Shown here: positions 7,813 through 17,084 of the stretch, piece after piece
Position numbering within the stretch: position 1 is the first letter of the stretch
Layout: every line of letters starts with the position of its first letter
DNA from: Lachnospiraceae bacterium
Lineage (GTDB): Bacteria; Bacillota; Clostridia; Lachnospirales; Lachnospiraceae
DNA length: 64,000 nt
Reading direction: 5' to 3'
Assembly (NCBI GenBank): GCA_022510745.1
Contig: JAFLSY010000009.1
Coordinates: 1 to 64,000, forward strand
Translations under genes and position numbers: made by a program
The notes under the pieces: model-generated
Told to the model about the DNA's origin: nothing
Database searches by the model: none
What the model saw: the letters and a program-made list of their open reading frames with translations, nothing else

Positions 7813-9876
7813 ATGGAGGCATACATGAAGAAAAGAATCAGACTAAAGGGAAAAATAAGAACCTATCTGTTGTTTTCCATTTATCTGGGAGTGCTCCTGT
7901 TTATAGTAAACGCAGGTATTCTGGTGCTGGATTACAGAGCGGGCATTTTATTGGCATGTTTTACGGTTTTTTATTTTGCGGTAACCCTGTCCCTGTACTT
8001 TTACAACAAGCCGGTCATTATGAACGAATTGATCAGCTTCGCCACACAGTACGGGCAGATACAAAAAAGACTGCTGCGTGAATTAGAACTGCCTTATGCA
8101 CTCTTGGATGATAGCGGTAAAGTGGTTTGGACCAACCATGCTTTTGAAAATGTGATCCATCAGCCCAAAGGCTACAGTAAATCCATTATGTCGCTCTTTC
8201 CTTCCATTACAAAGGAACGTCTGCCAAATGGTGAGGACGTGGAGGAAACCCAGTACGAGCTGTCCTATGAGGGCAAGGAGTACATAGCGAAATTCCGAAA
8301 AATTTCACTGAAGGAAATGGCAGAAAACAGCGATATGATTCAGGCAGAAGGGTATGACGGCTTTTTGATAGCGGTATACCTCTTTGACGAAACAGCACTT
8401 CATATTGCCCTGCAGGAAGTGGACGATCAGAGTCTGGCTGTAGGTTTACTCTATCTGGACAACTATGAGGAAGCGTTGGAAAGTGTAGAAGAAGTCAGGC
8501 GTTCCCTCTTGATCGCACTGATTGACAGAAAGGTAAACAAGTACATTTCCGCATTGGACGGTATTGTGAAGAAGCTGGAAAAGGACAAATATTTGATCGT
8601 CATGCGTAAAAGATCCGTAGCGCAGCTCCAGGAGTCCCGCTTCGATCTGTTAGAAGATGTCAAAACTGTCAATATCGGCAATGAAATGGCGGTTACCATC
8701 AGTATCGGTATCGGCGTAAACGGCCTGACCTACGCCCAATGTTATGAGTTTGCCCGCAATGCCATAGACTTAGCTCTCGGACGCGGCGGTGATCAGGCAG
8801 TGATCAAGACTCCCGGAAGCGTTACTTACTATGGAGGAAAGAGCCAGCAGGTAGAAAAGAATACCCGTGTCAAAGCCCGCGTCAAGGCACATGCGCTGAA
8901 GGAAATTATTGCAGCAAAAGATAAGGTCATCATCATGGGGCACAGACTGCCCGATGTAGACAGTTTTGGTGCGGCTGTGGGAATTTACCGTATTACGCAG
9001 GCACTGGCCCGTAAAGCTTATATCGTGCTGAATGAGGTTCCCAATACCATGCAGCCGGTGATAGACTTGTTTAAGCATAATCCGGAATATGAAGAGGATA
9101 TGATGATCAGCAGCAGTCAGGCGCTTGAAATAGCAGGCAGCAATTCGGTGTTGGTAGTGGTGGATGTAAACAGGCCAAGTATTACCGAATGTCCCGAGCT
9201 GCTGAGAGTGTGTAAATCCATTGTGGTGCTGGATCATCACAGGCAGGGGACGGAAACCATTGAGAATGCCACGCTTTCCTATGTGGAGCCCTATGCATCT
9301 TCGGCCTGTGAAATGGTCTCCGAGATTCTGCAGTATACTACCGATAATATTAAGATCAGGACGGAAGAAGCGGACTGTATGTATTCCGGTATCATGATAG
9401 ATACCAACAACTTTATGAGTAAAACCGGTGTGCGTACCTTTGAGGCAGCAGCATTCCTGCGCCGTAACGGTGCGGATGTAACCCGTGTCAGAAAGATGTT
9501 CAGGGAGGATGCCAATGACTACAAAGCGAAAGCGGACGCTGTCAGTCAGGCGGAGATTTACCGCCAGTCCTTCGCTATCTCCATTTGTACCGGGGAAGAT
9601 ATACAGAGCCCTACCGTGGTAGGCGCACAGGCAGCAAACGAGCTTTTAAATATCCGGGGAATCAAGGCCAGTTTTGTGCTGACGGAATATCAGGGCAAGA
9701 TTTATGTATCTGCCCGTTCCATAGATGAAGTCAACGTACAGATTATCATGGAGCGTCTGGGTGGCGGCGGACATATGAGCATTGCAGGCTGCCAGTTTGA
9801 GAGTATTGGTATGGCTGAAGCCATCGGCAATTTAAAAGCTACCATTGATGCTATGTTGGAGGAAGGTGCGATATAA
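7813..9876 (+). CDS. gdpP: Cyclic di-AMP phosphodiesterase GdpP
   Basis: 687 residues, standard GdpP length. Domain order: two membrane helices (about 14-60), a PAS-like domain (about 85-150), a degenerate GGDEF domain (about 180-300), then DHH/DHHA1 phosphodiesterase modules. Catalytic landmarks are GHRLPDVDSFG, VVVDVN, VLDHHRQG, MIDTNNF and the DHHA1 motif GGGGHMSIAGC. It hydrolyses c-di-AMP at the membrane, affecting potassium and osmotic balance and wall homeostasis. ATG 7813 follows AATGGAGGC. It overlaps rplI by one base, as in many Firmicutes. Confidence 0.96.
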   Translation: MEAYMKKRIRLKGKIRTYLLFSIYLGVLLFIVNAGILVLDYRAGILLACFTVFYFAVTLSLYFYNKPVIMNELISFATQYGQIQKRLLRELELPYALLDDSGKVVWTNHAFENVIHQPKGYSKSIMSLFPSITKERLPNGEDVEETQYELSYEGKEYIAKFRKISLKEMAENSDMIQAEGYDGFLIAVYLFDETALHIALQEVDDQSLAVGLLYLDNYEEALESVEEVRRSLLIALIDRKVNKYISALDGIVKKLEKDKYLIVMRKRSVAQLQESRFDLLEDVKTVNIGNEMAVTISIGIGVNGLTYAQCYEFARNAIDLALGRGGDQAVIKTPGSVTYYGGKSQQVEKNTRVKARVKAHALKEIIAAKDKVIIMGHRLPDVDSFGAAVGIYRITQALARKAYIVLNEVPNTMQPVIDLFKHNPEYEEDMMISSSQALEIAGSNSVLVVVDVNRPSITECPELLRVCKSIVVLDHHRQGTETIENATLSYVEPYASSACEMVSEILQYTTDNIKIRTEEADCMYSGIMIDTNNFMSKTGVRTFEAAAFLRRNGADVTRVRKMFREDANDYKAKADAVSQAEIYRQSFAISICTGEDIQSPTVVGAQAANELLNIRGIKASFVLTEYQGKIYVSARSIDEVNVQIIMERLGGGGHMSIAGCQFESIGMAEAIGNLKATIDAMLEEGAI

Positions 9877-10322
9877 TGAAGATCATACTGTTACAGGATG
9901 AAAAGAAACTGGGTAAGAAGGGGGATATTATCGAAGCCAGTGACGGCTATGCAAGAAATTATATTCTGCCCAAGAAAATCGGCGTAGAAGCTACGCCTAA
10001 GAATCTGAACGATTTAAAACTGCAGAAGGCCAATGCGGACAAGCTTGCCAAGGAACAGTTAGACGCGGCAAAAGAACTGGCAGCAGTGTTGGAAACCAAG
10101 ACCGTGGAAGTAAAAATGAAAGCCGGAGAAGGCGGCAAAGCCTTTGGTTCCGTTTCTTCCAAGGAGATTGCGGCGGCATGCAAGGAGCAGCATGATATTG
10201 AATTGGACAAGAAGAAGCTGTTGCTTCCGGAAGCGCTTAAGAACTTTGGCATGTATGAGGTCAGTGTAAAGCTGCATCCTCAGGTGACGGCCAAATTGAA
10301 GGTGCATATATCCGAGCAGTAA
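9876..10322 (+). CDS. rplI: 50S ribosomal protein L9
   Basis: 148 residues. The N-domain carries MKIILLQDEKKLGKKGDI and the signature YARNYILPK. A long helix rich in Lys, Ala and Glu leads to the C-domain with FGSVSSKEIA. The start overlaps the gdpP stop (TAATG), implying translational coupling. Confidence 0.97.
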   Translation: MKIILLQDEKKLGKKGDIIEASDGYARNYILPKKIGVEATPKNLNDLKLQKANADKLAKEQLDAAKELAAVLETKTVEVKMKAGEGGKAFGSVSSKEIAAACKEQHDIELDKKKLLLPEALKNFGMYEVSVKLHPQVTAKLKVHISEQ

Positions 10323-10379
10323 TCGGATTATTTTATACAGCCGATCATCGAAAGGTAAGCGGGAGAGGAAACAGTAGAA

Positions 10380-11717
10380 ATGCCTACAATGGAAGAAAGC
10401 GTCTTAAAAAGAATATTGCCCCACAGTACGGAGGCGGAGCAATCTGTCATCGGTTCCATGATCATGGACAGGGAAGCCATTGTAGTAGCCTCCGAACTGA
10501 TTACCGGAGAAGACTTTTACAATAAGCAGTACGGTGTTTTATTTGAGGCCATGGTGGAGTTAAACGACGAGGGGAAGCCCGTGGATTTGGTAACTCTGCA
10601 AAACCGTTTAAAGGAGAAGGACGTGCCCCCCGAGGTCAGCAGTCTGGAATTTGTCCGGGATTTGATCACTGCGGTACCGACTTCCGCCAATATCAAGCAT
10701 TATGCGGGAATTGTGGCAGAAAAATCCACGCTGCGCAAACTTATCCGATTGAATGATGAAATCTCCAATACCTGCTATGCGGGGAAGGAGAGCTTGGAGT
10801 TTATTTTAGAGGATACCGAGAAAAGAATTTTTGAGATAGTGCAAAAGCGGAATACCGGAGAGTTTGTGCCCATCCGTCAGGTTGTGATGAATGCCATGGA
10901 CCGCATAGAGAGGGCTTCTAAAAATAAAGGAGCGGTTACCGGGATTGCCACAGGTTTTGTGGATCTGGATTACCGTACGGCAGGTATGCAGCCGGCGGAT
11001 CTGGTTCTGATCGCAGCCAGACCCTCCATGGGAAAAACCGCGTTTGTGCTTAATATTGCCGAGTATGTGGCCTTTAAGCAGAATAAGACCGTAGCAATAT
11101 TCAGTTTGGAAATGTCCAAGGAACAACTGGTAAACCGTCTGTTTTCTTTGGAGTCCAAGGTGGACTCCCAGCATATCCGTACCGGACAGCTCTCCGATCA
11201 GGAGTGGGAGAAGTTAATCGAAAGCGCGGGTATTATCGGGCGATCCAATCTGATTATTGACGATACGCCGGGTATTACGGTGGCGGAATTGCGAAGCAAA
11301 TGCCGTAAGTATAAGCTGGAGCACAATCTCTCCATGATCATAATCGACTATTTGCAGTTGATGAGCGGCAGCGGACGGGTGGATTCCAGACAGCAGGAAA
11401 TATCGGAGATTTCCCGTTCCTTAAAAGCAATTGCCAGAGAACTAAATGTTCCGGTACTGGCGCTTTCCCAGTTGTCCCGAGCTGTGGAGCAGAGACCCGA
11501 TCACAGACCCATGCTTTCCGATTTACGTGAATCGGGCGCCATTGAGCAGGATGCGGATGTAGTAATGTTCATTTACAGAGATGATTATTACAATCATGAT
11601 TCCGAGAGAAAAGATGTTGCGGAGATCATCATAGCCAAGCAGAGAAACGGTCCGATTGGAACCGTGGAGCTGGCATGGCTGCCCAACTATACAAAGTTTG
11701 CAAATCTGGAAAAATAG
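10380..11717 (+). CDS. dnaB: Replicative DNA helicase DnaB
   Basis: 445 residues, normal length. The N-terminal domain begins with PHSTEAEQSVIGSM. The RecA-type ATPase core carries ARPSMGKTAF (Walker A), FSLEMSKEQL, IIIDYLQLMSG (Walker B), ALSQLSRAVEQR and SDLRESGAIEQDAD. It is the hexameric helicase at the replication fork. GGGAGAGGAAAC lies somewhat far from the ATG. The rplI-dnaB order is usual in Firmicutes. Confidence 0.97.
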   Translation: MPTMEESVLKRILPHSTEAEQSVIGSMIMDREAIVVASELITGEDFYNKQYGVLFEAMVELNDEGKPVDLVTLQNRLKEKDVPPEVSSLEFVRDLITAVPTSANIKHYAGIVAEKSTLRKLIRLNDEISNTCYAGKESLEFILEDTEKRIFEIVQKRNTGEFVPIRQVVMNAMDRIERASKNKGAVTGIATGFVDLDYRTAGMQPADLVLIAARPSMGKTAFVLNIAEYVAFKQNKTVAIFSLEMSKEQLVNRLFSLESKVDSQHIRTGQLSDQEWEKLIESAGIIGRSNLIIDDTPGITVAELRSKCRKYKLEHNLSMIIIDYLQLMSGSGRVDSRQQEISEISRSLKAIARELNVPVLALSQLSRAVEQRPDHRPMLSDLRESGAIEQDADVVMFIYRDDYYNHDSERKDVAEIIIAKQRNGPIGTVELAWLPNYTKFANLEK

Positions 11718-11734
11718 ATTCATTGATTTACGAA

Positions 11735-11773
11735 AGAGAACATCGCCATAGTCAGGCGGCTGTTCTCTTTTTT
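11735..11773 (+). terminator. Terminator after dnaB
   Basis: AGAGAACATCGCC pairs with GGCGGCTGTTCTCT with one bulged base, followed by TTTTTTT. Confidence 0.9.
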
Positions 11774-11797
11774 AAGTATAAGAAAGGAAGGATAAAT

Positions 11798-12403
11798 ATG
11801 AGTAGTGTATTTTTGATTTCAGACGCGGCCAGGCAGGTAAAGGTAGAGGCCCATGTGCTGCGCTACTGGGAGGAAGAGTTGGGGCTGCCAATTAAGCGTA
11901 ATGAATTGGGGCACCGCTACTATACGGAAGAGGATGTAAAGAGATTTCTGGAAATAAAAGATATGAAGGAGAGAGGACTGCAATTGAAGGCAATCAGAAT
12001 GGTGTTAAAAAATGGTAGCTTAAATGTGCTGCCGGAGACGCCGGAAGAGGAAAATCAAGGACATCCCGAACCGGAAAAGGAAGTTGTAAAAGAGGTGGTC
12101 ATACAGGAGCCTTTACAGGTGGTTTCCGCGCAGGAAGCAGCCGTCTATGATGCGGAGAGAGAAGAAAAGGCCAAGCGTCTGCAGTGGCTCCTAAAGCAGC
12201 TCTTTCGGGAAACTTTGCAGGAAAACAATGAGGAACTCTACAGGGGTATGAAGGATGTGCTGTTAAAGGAGTTAGACTACCAGTTCCGTATGCAGGAAGA
12301 AAAGGAAGAAGAACGCAATGCGGAAAAACTGAAGCGGGAGGAAGAGCATTATAAGAAAATAGATGAGCTGCTCAGAAAAAAACGGGGAAGGATAAAGAAA
12401 TAA
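11798..12403 (+). CDS. MerR-family transcriptional regulator
   Basis: 201 residues. The N-terminal winged HTH (about 1-70) carries VFLISDAARQVKVEAHVLRYWEEE in two parts and the MerR wing GHRYYTEEDVKRF. The rest is charged and predicted helical, with two coiled segments (about 110-200) rich in Glu and Lys and no metal- or drug-binding motif. ATG 11798 follows AGAAAGGAAGG; the frame is open upstream into dnaB. No target can be named. Confidence 0.85.
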   Translation: MSSVFLISDAARQVKVEAHVLRYWEEELGLPIKRNELGHRYYTEEDVKRFLEIKDMKERGLQLKAIRMVLKNGSLNVLPETPEEENQGHPEPEKEVVKEVVIQEPLQVVSAQEAAVYDAEREEKAKRLQWLLKQLFRETLQENNEELYRGMKDVLLKELDYQFRMQEEKEEERNAEKLKREEEHYKKIDELLRKKRGRIKK

Positions 12404-12413
12404 AGTCACCATG

Positions 12414-12445
12414 AAAAAAGGAATCGGGAAATCCGATTCCTTTTT
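12414..12445. terminator. Bidirectional terminator
   Basis: GGAATCGG and CCGATTCC form a perfect stem, flanked by A residues on the left and T residues on the right. It serves the convergent MerR and ferredoxin genes. Confidence 0.9.
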
Positions 12446-12475
12446 GATACCATTTTGTATCAATCATCAGTCTGA

Positions 12476-12646
12476 TTATTCCTCAGCGATAGCGCTTACG
12501 GGGCAAACACCTGCGCAAGAACCGCAGTTAATGCAGGTATTAGGATCAATTTCCATCTTGCCGTCCCCTGCGGAAATAGCGCCTACGGGACACTGTGCTT
12601 CACAAGCACCACAGCTAACGCAAGAATCGTTTATTACGAATGCCAT
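12476..12646 (-). CDS. 2[4Fe-4S] ferredoxin
   Basis: A 56-residue clostridial-type ferredoxin, read from the complement. Two cluster motifs, CVSCGACEAQCP and CINCGSCAGVCP, each supply three cysteines in CxxCxxC plus a fourth donated to the other cluster. It is a low-potential electron carrier in the cytoplasm. The complement carries AAGGAGGG just upstream of the ATG. It lies downstream of pflA on the same strand and could supply electrons for radical-SAM chemistry, which is inference. Confidence 0.95.
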   Translation of the reverse strand: MAFVINDSCVSCGACEAQCPVGAISAGDGKMEIDPNTCINCGSCAGVCPVSAIAEE

Positions 12647-12735
12647 ACTTAAAACCCTCCTTTAGTAAAATACGCTGTATTGATGTATTTTCATTAATAG
12701 TATTCTAATATAAAACGAGGACAAATACAAGAACT

Positions 12736-13488
12736 TTATGCATTCTCGGCACGACGTTTTTTGATGCCGTTCAAAATTACTTGTTTTTTTTCAACGACCT
12801 TATTTTTATCCATGGGCGGAACACCGTGGAGCTTGTAAGGAATGCCCAGGGATTCGTATTTTTTCTCACCCATGGTGTGATAGGGCAGTACATCCAGAGC
12901 TTTTAGATTGTGAAACTGGCCGATAAAATAGCCTAACTGTTCCAGATATTTATCATCATCGGTAATGCCGGGCACTACTACATGGCGAATCCACATATCC
13001 ACGTTCTTCTCATCCAGATACTTGCAAAAATCCAGAATATGTTCATTGGGCTGGCTGGTCAGTTCCAGATGCTTCTCGGGATCGATATGCTTGATATCCA
13101 GCATGACAAGGTCGGTCAGGGGCATGAGCTTATCCAACTTCTCCATAAAAGGAACATTGTCCCGGTTAAAAGCAATACCGGAGCTGTCAATACAGGTATG
13201 GATGTTTTTCTGCTTTGCCTGCGTGAATAGATCGATCAGAAAATCCACCTGCATGAGCGGCTCCCCGCCGGTGACGGTAATGCCGCCATCCTTGTAAAAG
13301 CCGATATTGCGCTCGTATTGTTCAAGAATCTCCGCAGGCTCCATCATGGTACCGCCGGTCATGGACCAGGTATCCGGATTGTGACAGTAGGCACAGCGCA
13401 TGGGGCAGCCCTGTACAAATACAACAAATCGTACGCCGGGGCCGTCCACGGTGCCGAAGCTTTCTAAAGAGTGTATTCTTCCTTGCAT
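12736..13488 (-). CDS. pflA: Pyruvate formate-lyase activating enzyme
   Basis: 250 residues, normal for PflA. The radical-SAM cluster motif CAYCHNPDTW supplies CxxxCxxC. Others are DGPGVRFVVFVQGCP, GGITVTGGEPLMQ, DSSGI and LDIKHIDPE. It uses SAM and a [4Fe-4S] cluster to place the glycyl radical on pyruvate formate-lyase. Its substrate here is most likely the separate glycyl-radical protein at 16803-17045, although the two lie 3.3 kb apart and are transcribed separately. Confidence 0.96.
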   Translation of the reverse strand: MQGRIHSLESFGTVDGPGVRFVVFVQGCPMRCAYCHNPDTWSMTGGTMMEPAEILEQYERNIGFYKDGGITVTGGEPLMQVDFLIDLFTQAKQKNIHTCIDSSGIAFNRDNVPFMEKLDKLMPLTDLVMLDIKHIDPEKHLELTSQPNEHILDFCKYLDEKNVDMWIRHVVVPGITDDDKYLEQLGYFIGQFHNLKALDVLPYHTMGEKKYESLGIPYKLHGVPPMDKNKVVEKKQVILNGIKKRRAENA

Positions 13489-13537
13489 ATTTTTCGTCCT
13501 TCTTTATGTTTTATATAATGGTTCAGCGCTTTTATAT

Positions 13538-13566
13538 AGTATACCTTTTTTTATATGTAAAAACAA
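13538..13566 (-). promoter_or_regulatory. Promoter of pflA
   Basis: On the complement, TTGTTT (13566-13561) and TATACT (13543-13538) are separated by exactly 17 bases, about 50 bases before the pflA start. Confidence 0.6.
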
Positions 13567-13675
13567 TTCTTTTTGGCAATTTCATGTATTCATTGCAAGC
13601 ATGATTTCCAAGTGATATTATTATTTTATAATTTGAGAATGGGAACAGTAGGTCATGCCAACACAGGAGAGAGTC

Positions 13676-14671
13676 ATGTTAAAATACAGGTTATGTTCAT
13701 TCATATTTATATTTGTTTTTTGTTTTGGTTATGCAGGCTGTGCGGAGGCATCTCCGGTGGAGGAGAATGTAAATGAAACCGACCGGAACCATTGGGAGAG
13801 TATAGAAACGCAAGAGCATTCACAAGCGGAGCCGGAAGGGCAGCAGGAACTTTATCAGGAGGAAACCGGGTTTGAACTGACGGATGAACATGACAGGCAG
13901 ATGCTTGCACTGATGGAAGAATCCTGCGGTTTCCCCATCGATGTATACGCCGGCGTGGATATGGATAAAGACGGGGAGCGTGAGATGATAGGCGTAGCGA
14001 ATGGGCACATTATCTGGTATTGCAGCAGCGATTTGGAAAGCTGTTATGAGGTCATACAGGTGCACTATTATGACGCATGTAATATCGAAGTAATAGAATA
14101 TGATAAGGAACGCCACGTTGTTGTTAATGCATATAACATGATAGGCACAGGAAAAGCCTATACCATATTGGCTCTGCATGGGGGAGAGGTGGAAGTGCTT
14201 GTAGAGGATAACTACGGTTATGTGTATATGAATGAGGAAAATGATATTATTCTTGATATTGAGAGTTATGACGCTGAGTATGATGTGGCGTCCGATATTT
14301 GGCTGGGGCATACTTGGAAGGACACATATCTCTATTACGAAGACGGCAAGTACAAAGAGTATGGTGCAGCCATACTTTCTGAAGAGGATTTTCTCAAGTA
14401 CGACAATGCCCGAGAATTGTTAGAAGAGATAGAGGAGCAAAAGCGGGACGACCATTTTGTCAACATAAGCTACTCCTATTTTATCAGAGAGAATGGCATT
14501 GTCATTATTCAATGTGAGTTAGAGCGATATTTGGCAGAGTATGATTATGCATGCATTGAGTATTTTCACTATACGTTTCGAGAAAACGGAAACCACTTAG
14601 ACGGTGAACTGAACCCCAATGACGGAAGCATGCTCACATCTTTCTCGTGGCTTGAGGTGACATATCCATAG
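13676..14671 (+). CDS. Secreted lipoprotein of unknown function
   Basis: 331 residues from ATG 13676, chosen for AGGAGAG just upstream; an ATG 21 bases earlier lacks one. A signal segment ends FGYAGC, a lipobox. The mature part is acidic. VDMDKDGEREMIGVANG (about 105-121) has the calcium-loop pattern of VCBS/FG-GAP-like repeats. It pairs with the lipoprotein downstream at 14716, and both resemble the 734-residue lipoprotein at 5458 in composition. No catalytic motif was recognised. Confidence 0.7.
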   Translation: MLKYRLCSFIFIFVFCFGYAGCAEASPVEENVNETDRNHWESIETQEHSQAEPEGQQELYQEETGFELTDEHDRQMLALMEESCGFPIDVYAGVDMDKDGEREMIGVANGHIIWYCSSDLESCYEVIQVHYYDACNIEVIEYDKERHVVVNAYNMIGTGKAYTILALHGGEVEVLVEDNYGYVYMNEENDIILDIESYDAEYDVASDIWLGHTWKDTYLYYEDGKYKEYGAAILSEEDFLKYDNARELLEEIEEQKRDDHFVNISYSYFIRENGIVIIQCELERYLAEYDYACIEYFHYTFRENGNHLDGELNPNDGSMLTSFSWLEVTYP

Positions 14672-14691
14672 GATTAAAATCCTATGAATTT
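14667..14691 (+). terminator. Short hairpin at the lipoprotein stop codon
   Basis: CATAGGATT (14667-14675) and AATCCTATG (14678-14686) form a perfect stem overlapping the stop codon, followed only by AATTTCT. It may attenuate transcription between the two lipoprotein genes. Confidence 0.4.
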
Positions 14692-14715
14692 CTCGCGTTA
14701 AGGAGAATGAATACT

Positions 14716-15645
14716 ATGAAAAAGTCAGGATGTATGTTATTAGTTGTTCTCTTGATGCTGACTGCATGTTCGGAGGCTTATTCGGAGGGAGTCATATCGG
14801 GGGAGTCTGATACGGAGAAAACAGAATCATCCTTTATTCTCCAGGACGAGATGATGTATTTTGACAGGGAAGAGAACCGGGAGGTTCTGTCAGAGGATAC
14901 CATATCAAAAATATCCGGGGAAGTGGCATACTACTATAAAGTGGAAGATCTGGAAGTGGTATTATATCAGGAAACGGATTCGCAGGGATATGCCTTGGAT
15001 AATATATATGTACTGTTAAACGGACAGAAGCTGTTCTGTGAATTTTTAAACGGTTATTTACTGCGGGATTGGATAGCGCCTAATATTTGCCTTTATGATG
15101 TAAATGGAGACGGGATGCCGGATGTGTCCTTGTATGGTTATCTTGACAGAGTAAGCATGGTACACTGCTTTTACATCTCCACAGAAGACGGGACTTATAG
15201 GTCTTTAGGAAGCGTGGTATGGGACAACGAAAGTTCTTACAGCCGTTTTCCCTATGAGGTTTCCTTGTTGGACGGGCAAAAGGTACATGTGGAATTGGAA
15301 GAATTCGGAATTGATGCAATTGCGGATATAGATGAAGATACTATGAAATATGCATACATACCACTGGAGATATATGAAGAAAACGGAACTCTGACTGACT
15401 ATGGAAAGTCATGGGTGGATTATAAACCTGATTCCTGGAAGCCGCCGGCGAATGGTTTTTGGGCACAAGCCTGGGCGGAAGAGATCAGTTATTCCACAGA
15501 TGAAAATGACAGATTTGTCATTTGCGTAAAATATGCTTTGCCAGCAGGATATAGCAGTTGGACGTTGGGATGTGGATTTATTTTTGACTGGACTATAGAA
15601 GAAGGAGAATATCACCTCTTGGATGTTCTATTTTTTGAGGAATGA
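14716..15645 (+). CDS. Secreted lipoprotein of unknown function
   Basis: 309 residues from ATG 14716, 10 bases after AGGAG; an ATG at 14707 sits only 1 base from that site. The signal peptide ends LLMLTAC, giving a lipid-anchored cysteine near residue 18. YDVNGDGMPDVSLYG (about 134-148) matches the acidic calcium-loop pattern seen in the neighbouring lipoprotein. It lies 44 bases after that gene. The function is unknown. Confidence 0.7.
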   Translation: MKKSGCMLLVVLLMLTACSEAYSEGVISGESDTEKTESSFILQDEMMYFDREENREVLSEDTISKISGEVAYYYKVEDLEVVLYQETDSQGYALDNIYVLLNGQKLFCEFLNGYLLRDWIAPNICLYDVNGDGMPDVSLYGYLDRVSMVHCFYISTEDGTYRSLGSVVWDNESSYSRFPYEVSLLDGQKVHVELEEFGIDAIADIDEDTMKYAYIPLEIYEENGTLTDYGKSWVDYKPDSWKPPANGFWAQAWAEEISYSTDENDRFVICVKYALPAGYSSWTLGCGFIFDWTIEEGEYHLLDVLFFEE

Positions 15646-15687
15646 TTTTGATAATCATAATCGATACTCTGAATAAGCAATCAGTTC

Positions 15688-15722
15688 GAGGTATCTGCCA
15701 TGTGGTAGATACCTTGAATTTT
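15688..15722 (+). terminator. Terminator after the lipoprotein pair
   Basis: GAGGTATCTGCC pairs with GGTAGATACCTT across a short loop, followed by GAATTTTT. Confidence 0.75.
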
Positions 15723-15784
15723 TAGTGGTTATTCATAAGTATATGATAAAGATAATATATTTAACGATAATCATTAATTATATA

Positions 15785-15813
15785 TTGACAAACATAAATT
15801 AATTGAATATACT
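15785..15813 (+). promoter_or_regulatory. Promoter of the DUF2975/HTH operon
   Basis: A perfect TTGACA (15785-15790) and TATACT (15808-15813) are separated by 17 bases, 88 bases before the first gene. Confidence 0.8.
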
Positions 15814-15900
15814 GACAGTGTAAAGGATTACAACGTAAGCCGTAGAAAAGATAAAAGAAGTTAGAATAGCTGTGAAATCAAGTTTAGAAAGGGAAAATGT

Positions 15901-16446
15901 ATGAACGAACAAAACAAGAAACTGGAAAGCATTAAAAAGAGCAGCAATGTGGCAATGATCTTAGCCAAGATTGCAAAGATAATCTGTATCGTCGGTGCGT
16001 CAATCTGCATAGTTTGTGGTATTGGACTGCTTGCATTTCATGATACCGTGAATGAAGAACTGCATCGTGCTGAGGCGGAAGGAGAAATTAATCTGAATGA
16101 TTTGATATTGGAATTTAATGTAGGCGGGTTAACCATGTCTCTTGATGATGCAGACCGAATCAGTGAAACACTGGGAATGTTCTTGCTGTTAACAAGTATC
16201 TTTGCGGTTGTTTTTGCGGTACTGCTGCATTTTACCGGCCGCGTATTTAAAAAAATCAAGGAAAGTGATTCTCCATTCCAAAAGTCCATATTGAAGGATA
16301 TGATAGTTGTATTTGCTCTGATCACACTGCTGGTTCTGCAAAGCAGTATTTTAATCGGCGTTATGGTTGGTTTTTCACTCTGGTGCATCTATAGTGTGTT
16401 TGACTATGGCTGCGTACTGCAGCAGTTATCCGACGAGACGTTGTAA
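15901..16446 (+). CDS. DUF2975-type membrane protein
   Basis: 181 residues with four predicted membrane helices: about 20-45 (AKIICIVGASICIVCGIG), 95-118, 135-155 and 155-175. The layout matches DUF2975, whose members (YoaS in Bacillus) are typically encoded beside a small HTH regulator, as here 19 bases downstream. The role is unknown; a membrane sensor for the HTH partner is inference. Confidence 0.75.
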   Translation: MNEQNKKLESIKKSSNVAMILAKIAKIICIVGASICIVCGIGLLAFHDTVNEELHRAEAEGEINLNDLILEFNVGGLTMSLDDADRISETLGMFLLLTSIFAVVFAVLLHFTGRVFKKIKESDSPFQKSILKDMIVVFALITLLVLQSSILIGVMVGFSLWCIYSVFDYGCVLQQLSDETL

Positions 16447-16465
16447 CAGACAATAAGGAGGAAGT

Positions 16466-16693
16466 ATGGCAATTATATTGAGATTGGACAGAATGATGGC
16501 CGACAGAAAGATTTCCTTAAATGAACTGGCGGAGAAGGTAGGGATTGCCAACGTGAATCTGTCAAATATAAAAACAGGAAAGGTAAGTGCTATTCGGTTC
16601 TCTACTCTGAACGCCATATGTGACGTGCTGGACTGTCAGCCTGGAGATCTGTTGGAATTTCAACGGGAAGAGGTAAAAGCAGATAGTGAATAG
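16466..16693 (+). CDS. Small HTH regulator, YozG/Cro-CI type
   Basis: 75 residues, almost entirely one HTH domain: LDRMMADRKISLNELAEKVG, LSNIKTGKVSAIRFSTLNAIC and DVLDCQPGDLLEF. It is translated from AAGGAGGA and co-transcribed with the DUF2975 gene, a recurrent pairing. A bidirectional terminator follows. Confidence 0.85.
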   Translation: MAIILRLDRMMADRKISLNELAEKVGIANVNLSNIKTGKVSAIRFSTLNAICDVLDCQPGDLLEFQREEVKADSE

Positions 16694-16709
16694 CAAAAAT
16701 ATAAATTAT

Positions 16710-16754
16710 AAAAAGCGGTACATGGATGAGAAATCCAAGTACCGCTCCTTTTTT
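16710..16754. terminator. Bidirectional terminator
   Basis: AGCGGTAC (16714-16721) and GTACCGCT (16739-16746), plus an inner TGGAT/ATCCA, form a stem with T residues at both ends. It separates the HTH gene from the converging pyruvate formate-lyase operon. Confidence 0.88.
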
Positions 16755-16802
16755 ATTTCAGCGACATATCTGCCGTTCCATGACTTTCACAGTCATGTTT
16801 GA

Positions 16803-17045
16803 TTAGATTGCCTCATGGAACGTACGTGCAATAACGTCTTCCTGCTGTTCCGGAGTCAACTTAATGAAGTTTACTGCATATCCGGATACACGGATGGTCA
16901 GCTGAGGATAGTTCTCAGGATGTTGCTGTGCATCTCTCAGAGTATCTCTGTTCAGTACGTTTACATTTAAATGATGTCCGCCTTTGGTTGCATAACCGTC
17001 CAGCAAAGAAACTAAATTGTTTACCTGTGCATTTTCTACTGCCAT
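16803..17045 (-). CDS. Stand-alone glycyl-radical domain of pyruvate formate-lyase (GrcA-like)
   Basis: 80 residues matching the C-terminal domain of pyruvate formate-lyase: [23 protein letters not shown], the [19 protein letters not shown] core with radical glycine near residue 55, and the end [11 protein letters not shown]. In most PFLs this is the last ~80 residues of one chain. The upstream PFL here stops before it, so this protein is the likely radical-bearing subunit rather than a repair factor like E. coli GrcA (YfiD). AGGAGG precedes the ATG. It is last in a three-gene operon and is presumably activated by PflA. Confidence 0.9.
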   Translation of the reverse strand: MAVENAQVNNLVSLLDGYATKGGHHLNVNVLNRDTLRDAQQHPENYPQLTIRVSGYAVNFIKLTPEQQEDVIARTFHEAI

Positions 17046-17084
17046 AATTTTATTCCTCCTATTATATTATTTTTTATAAATGCT

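Noticed and set aside
8770..9240. 156-codon frame opposite gdpP
   Set aside because: Antisense to the conserved DHH domain; no ribosome binding site or motif.
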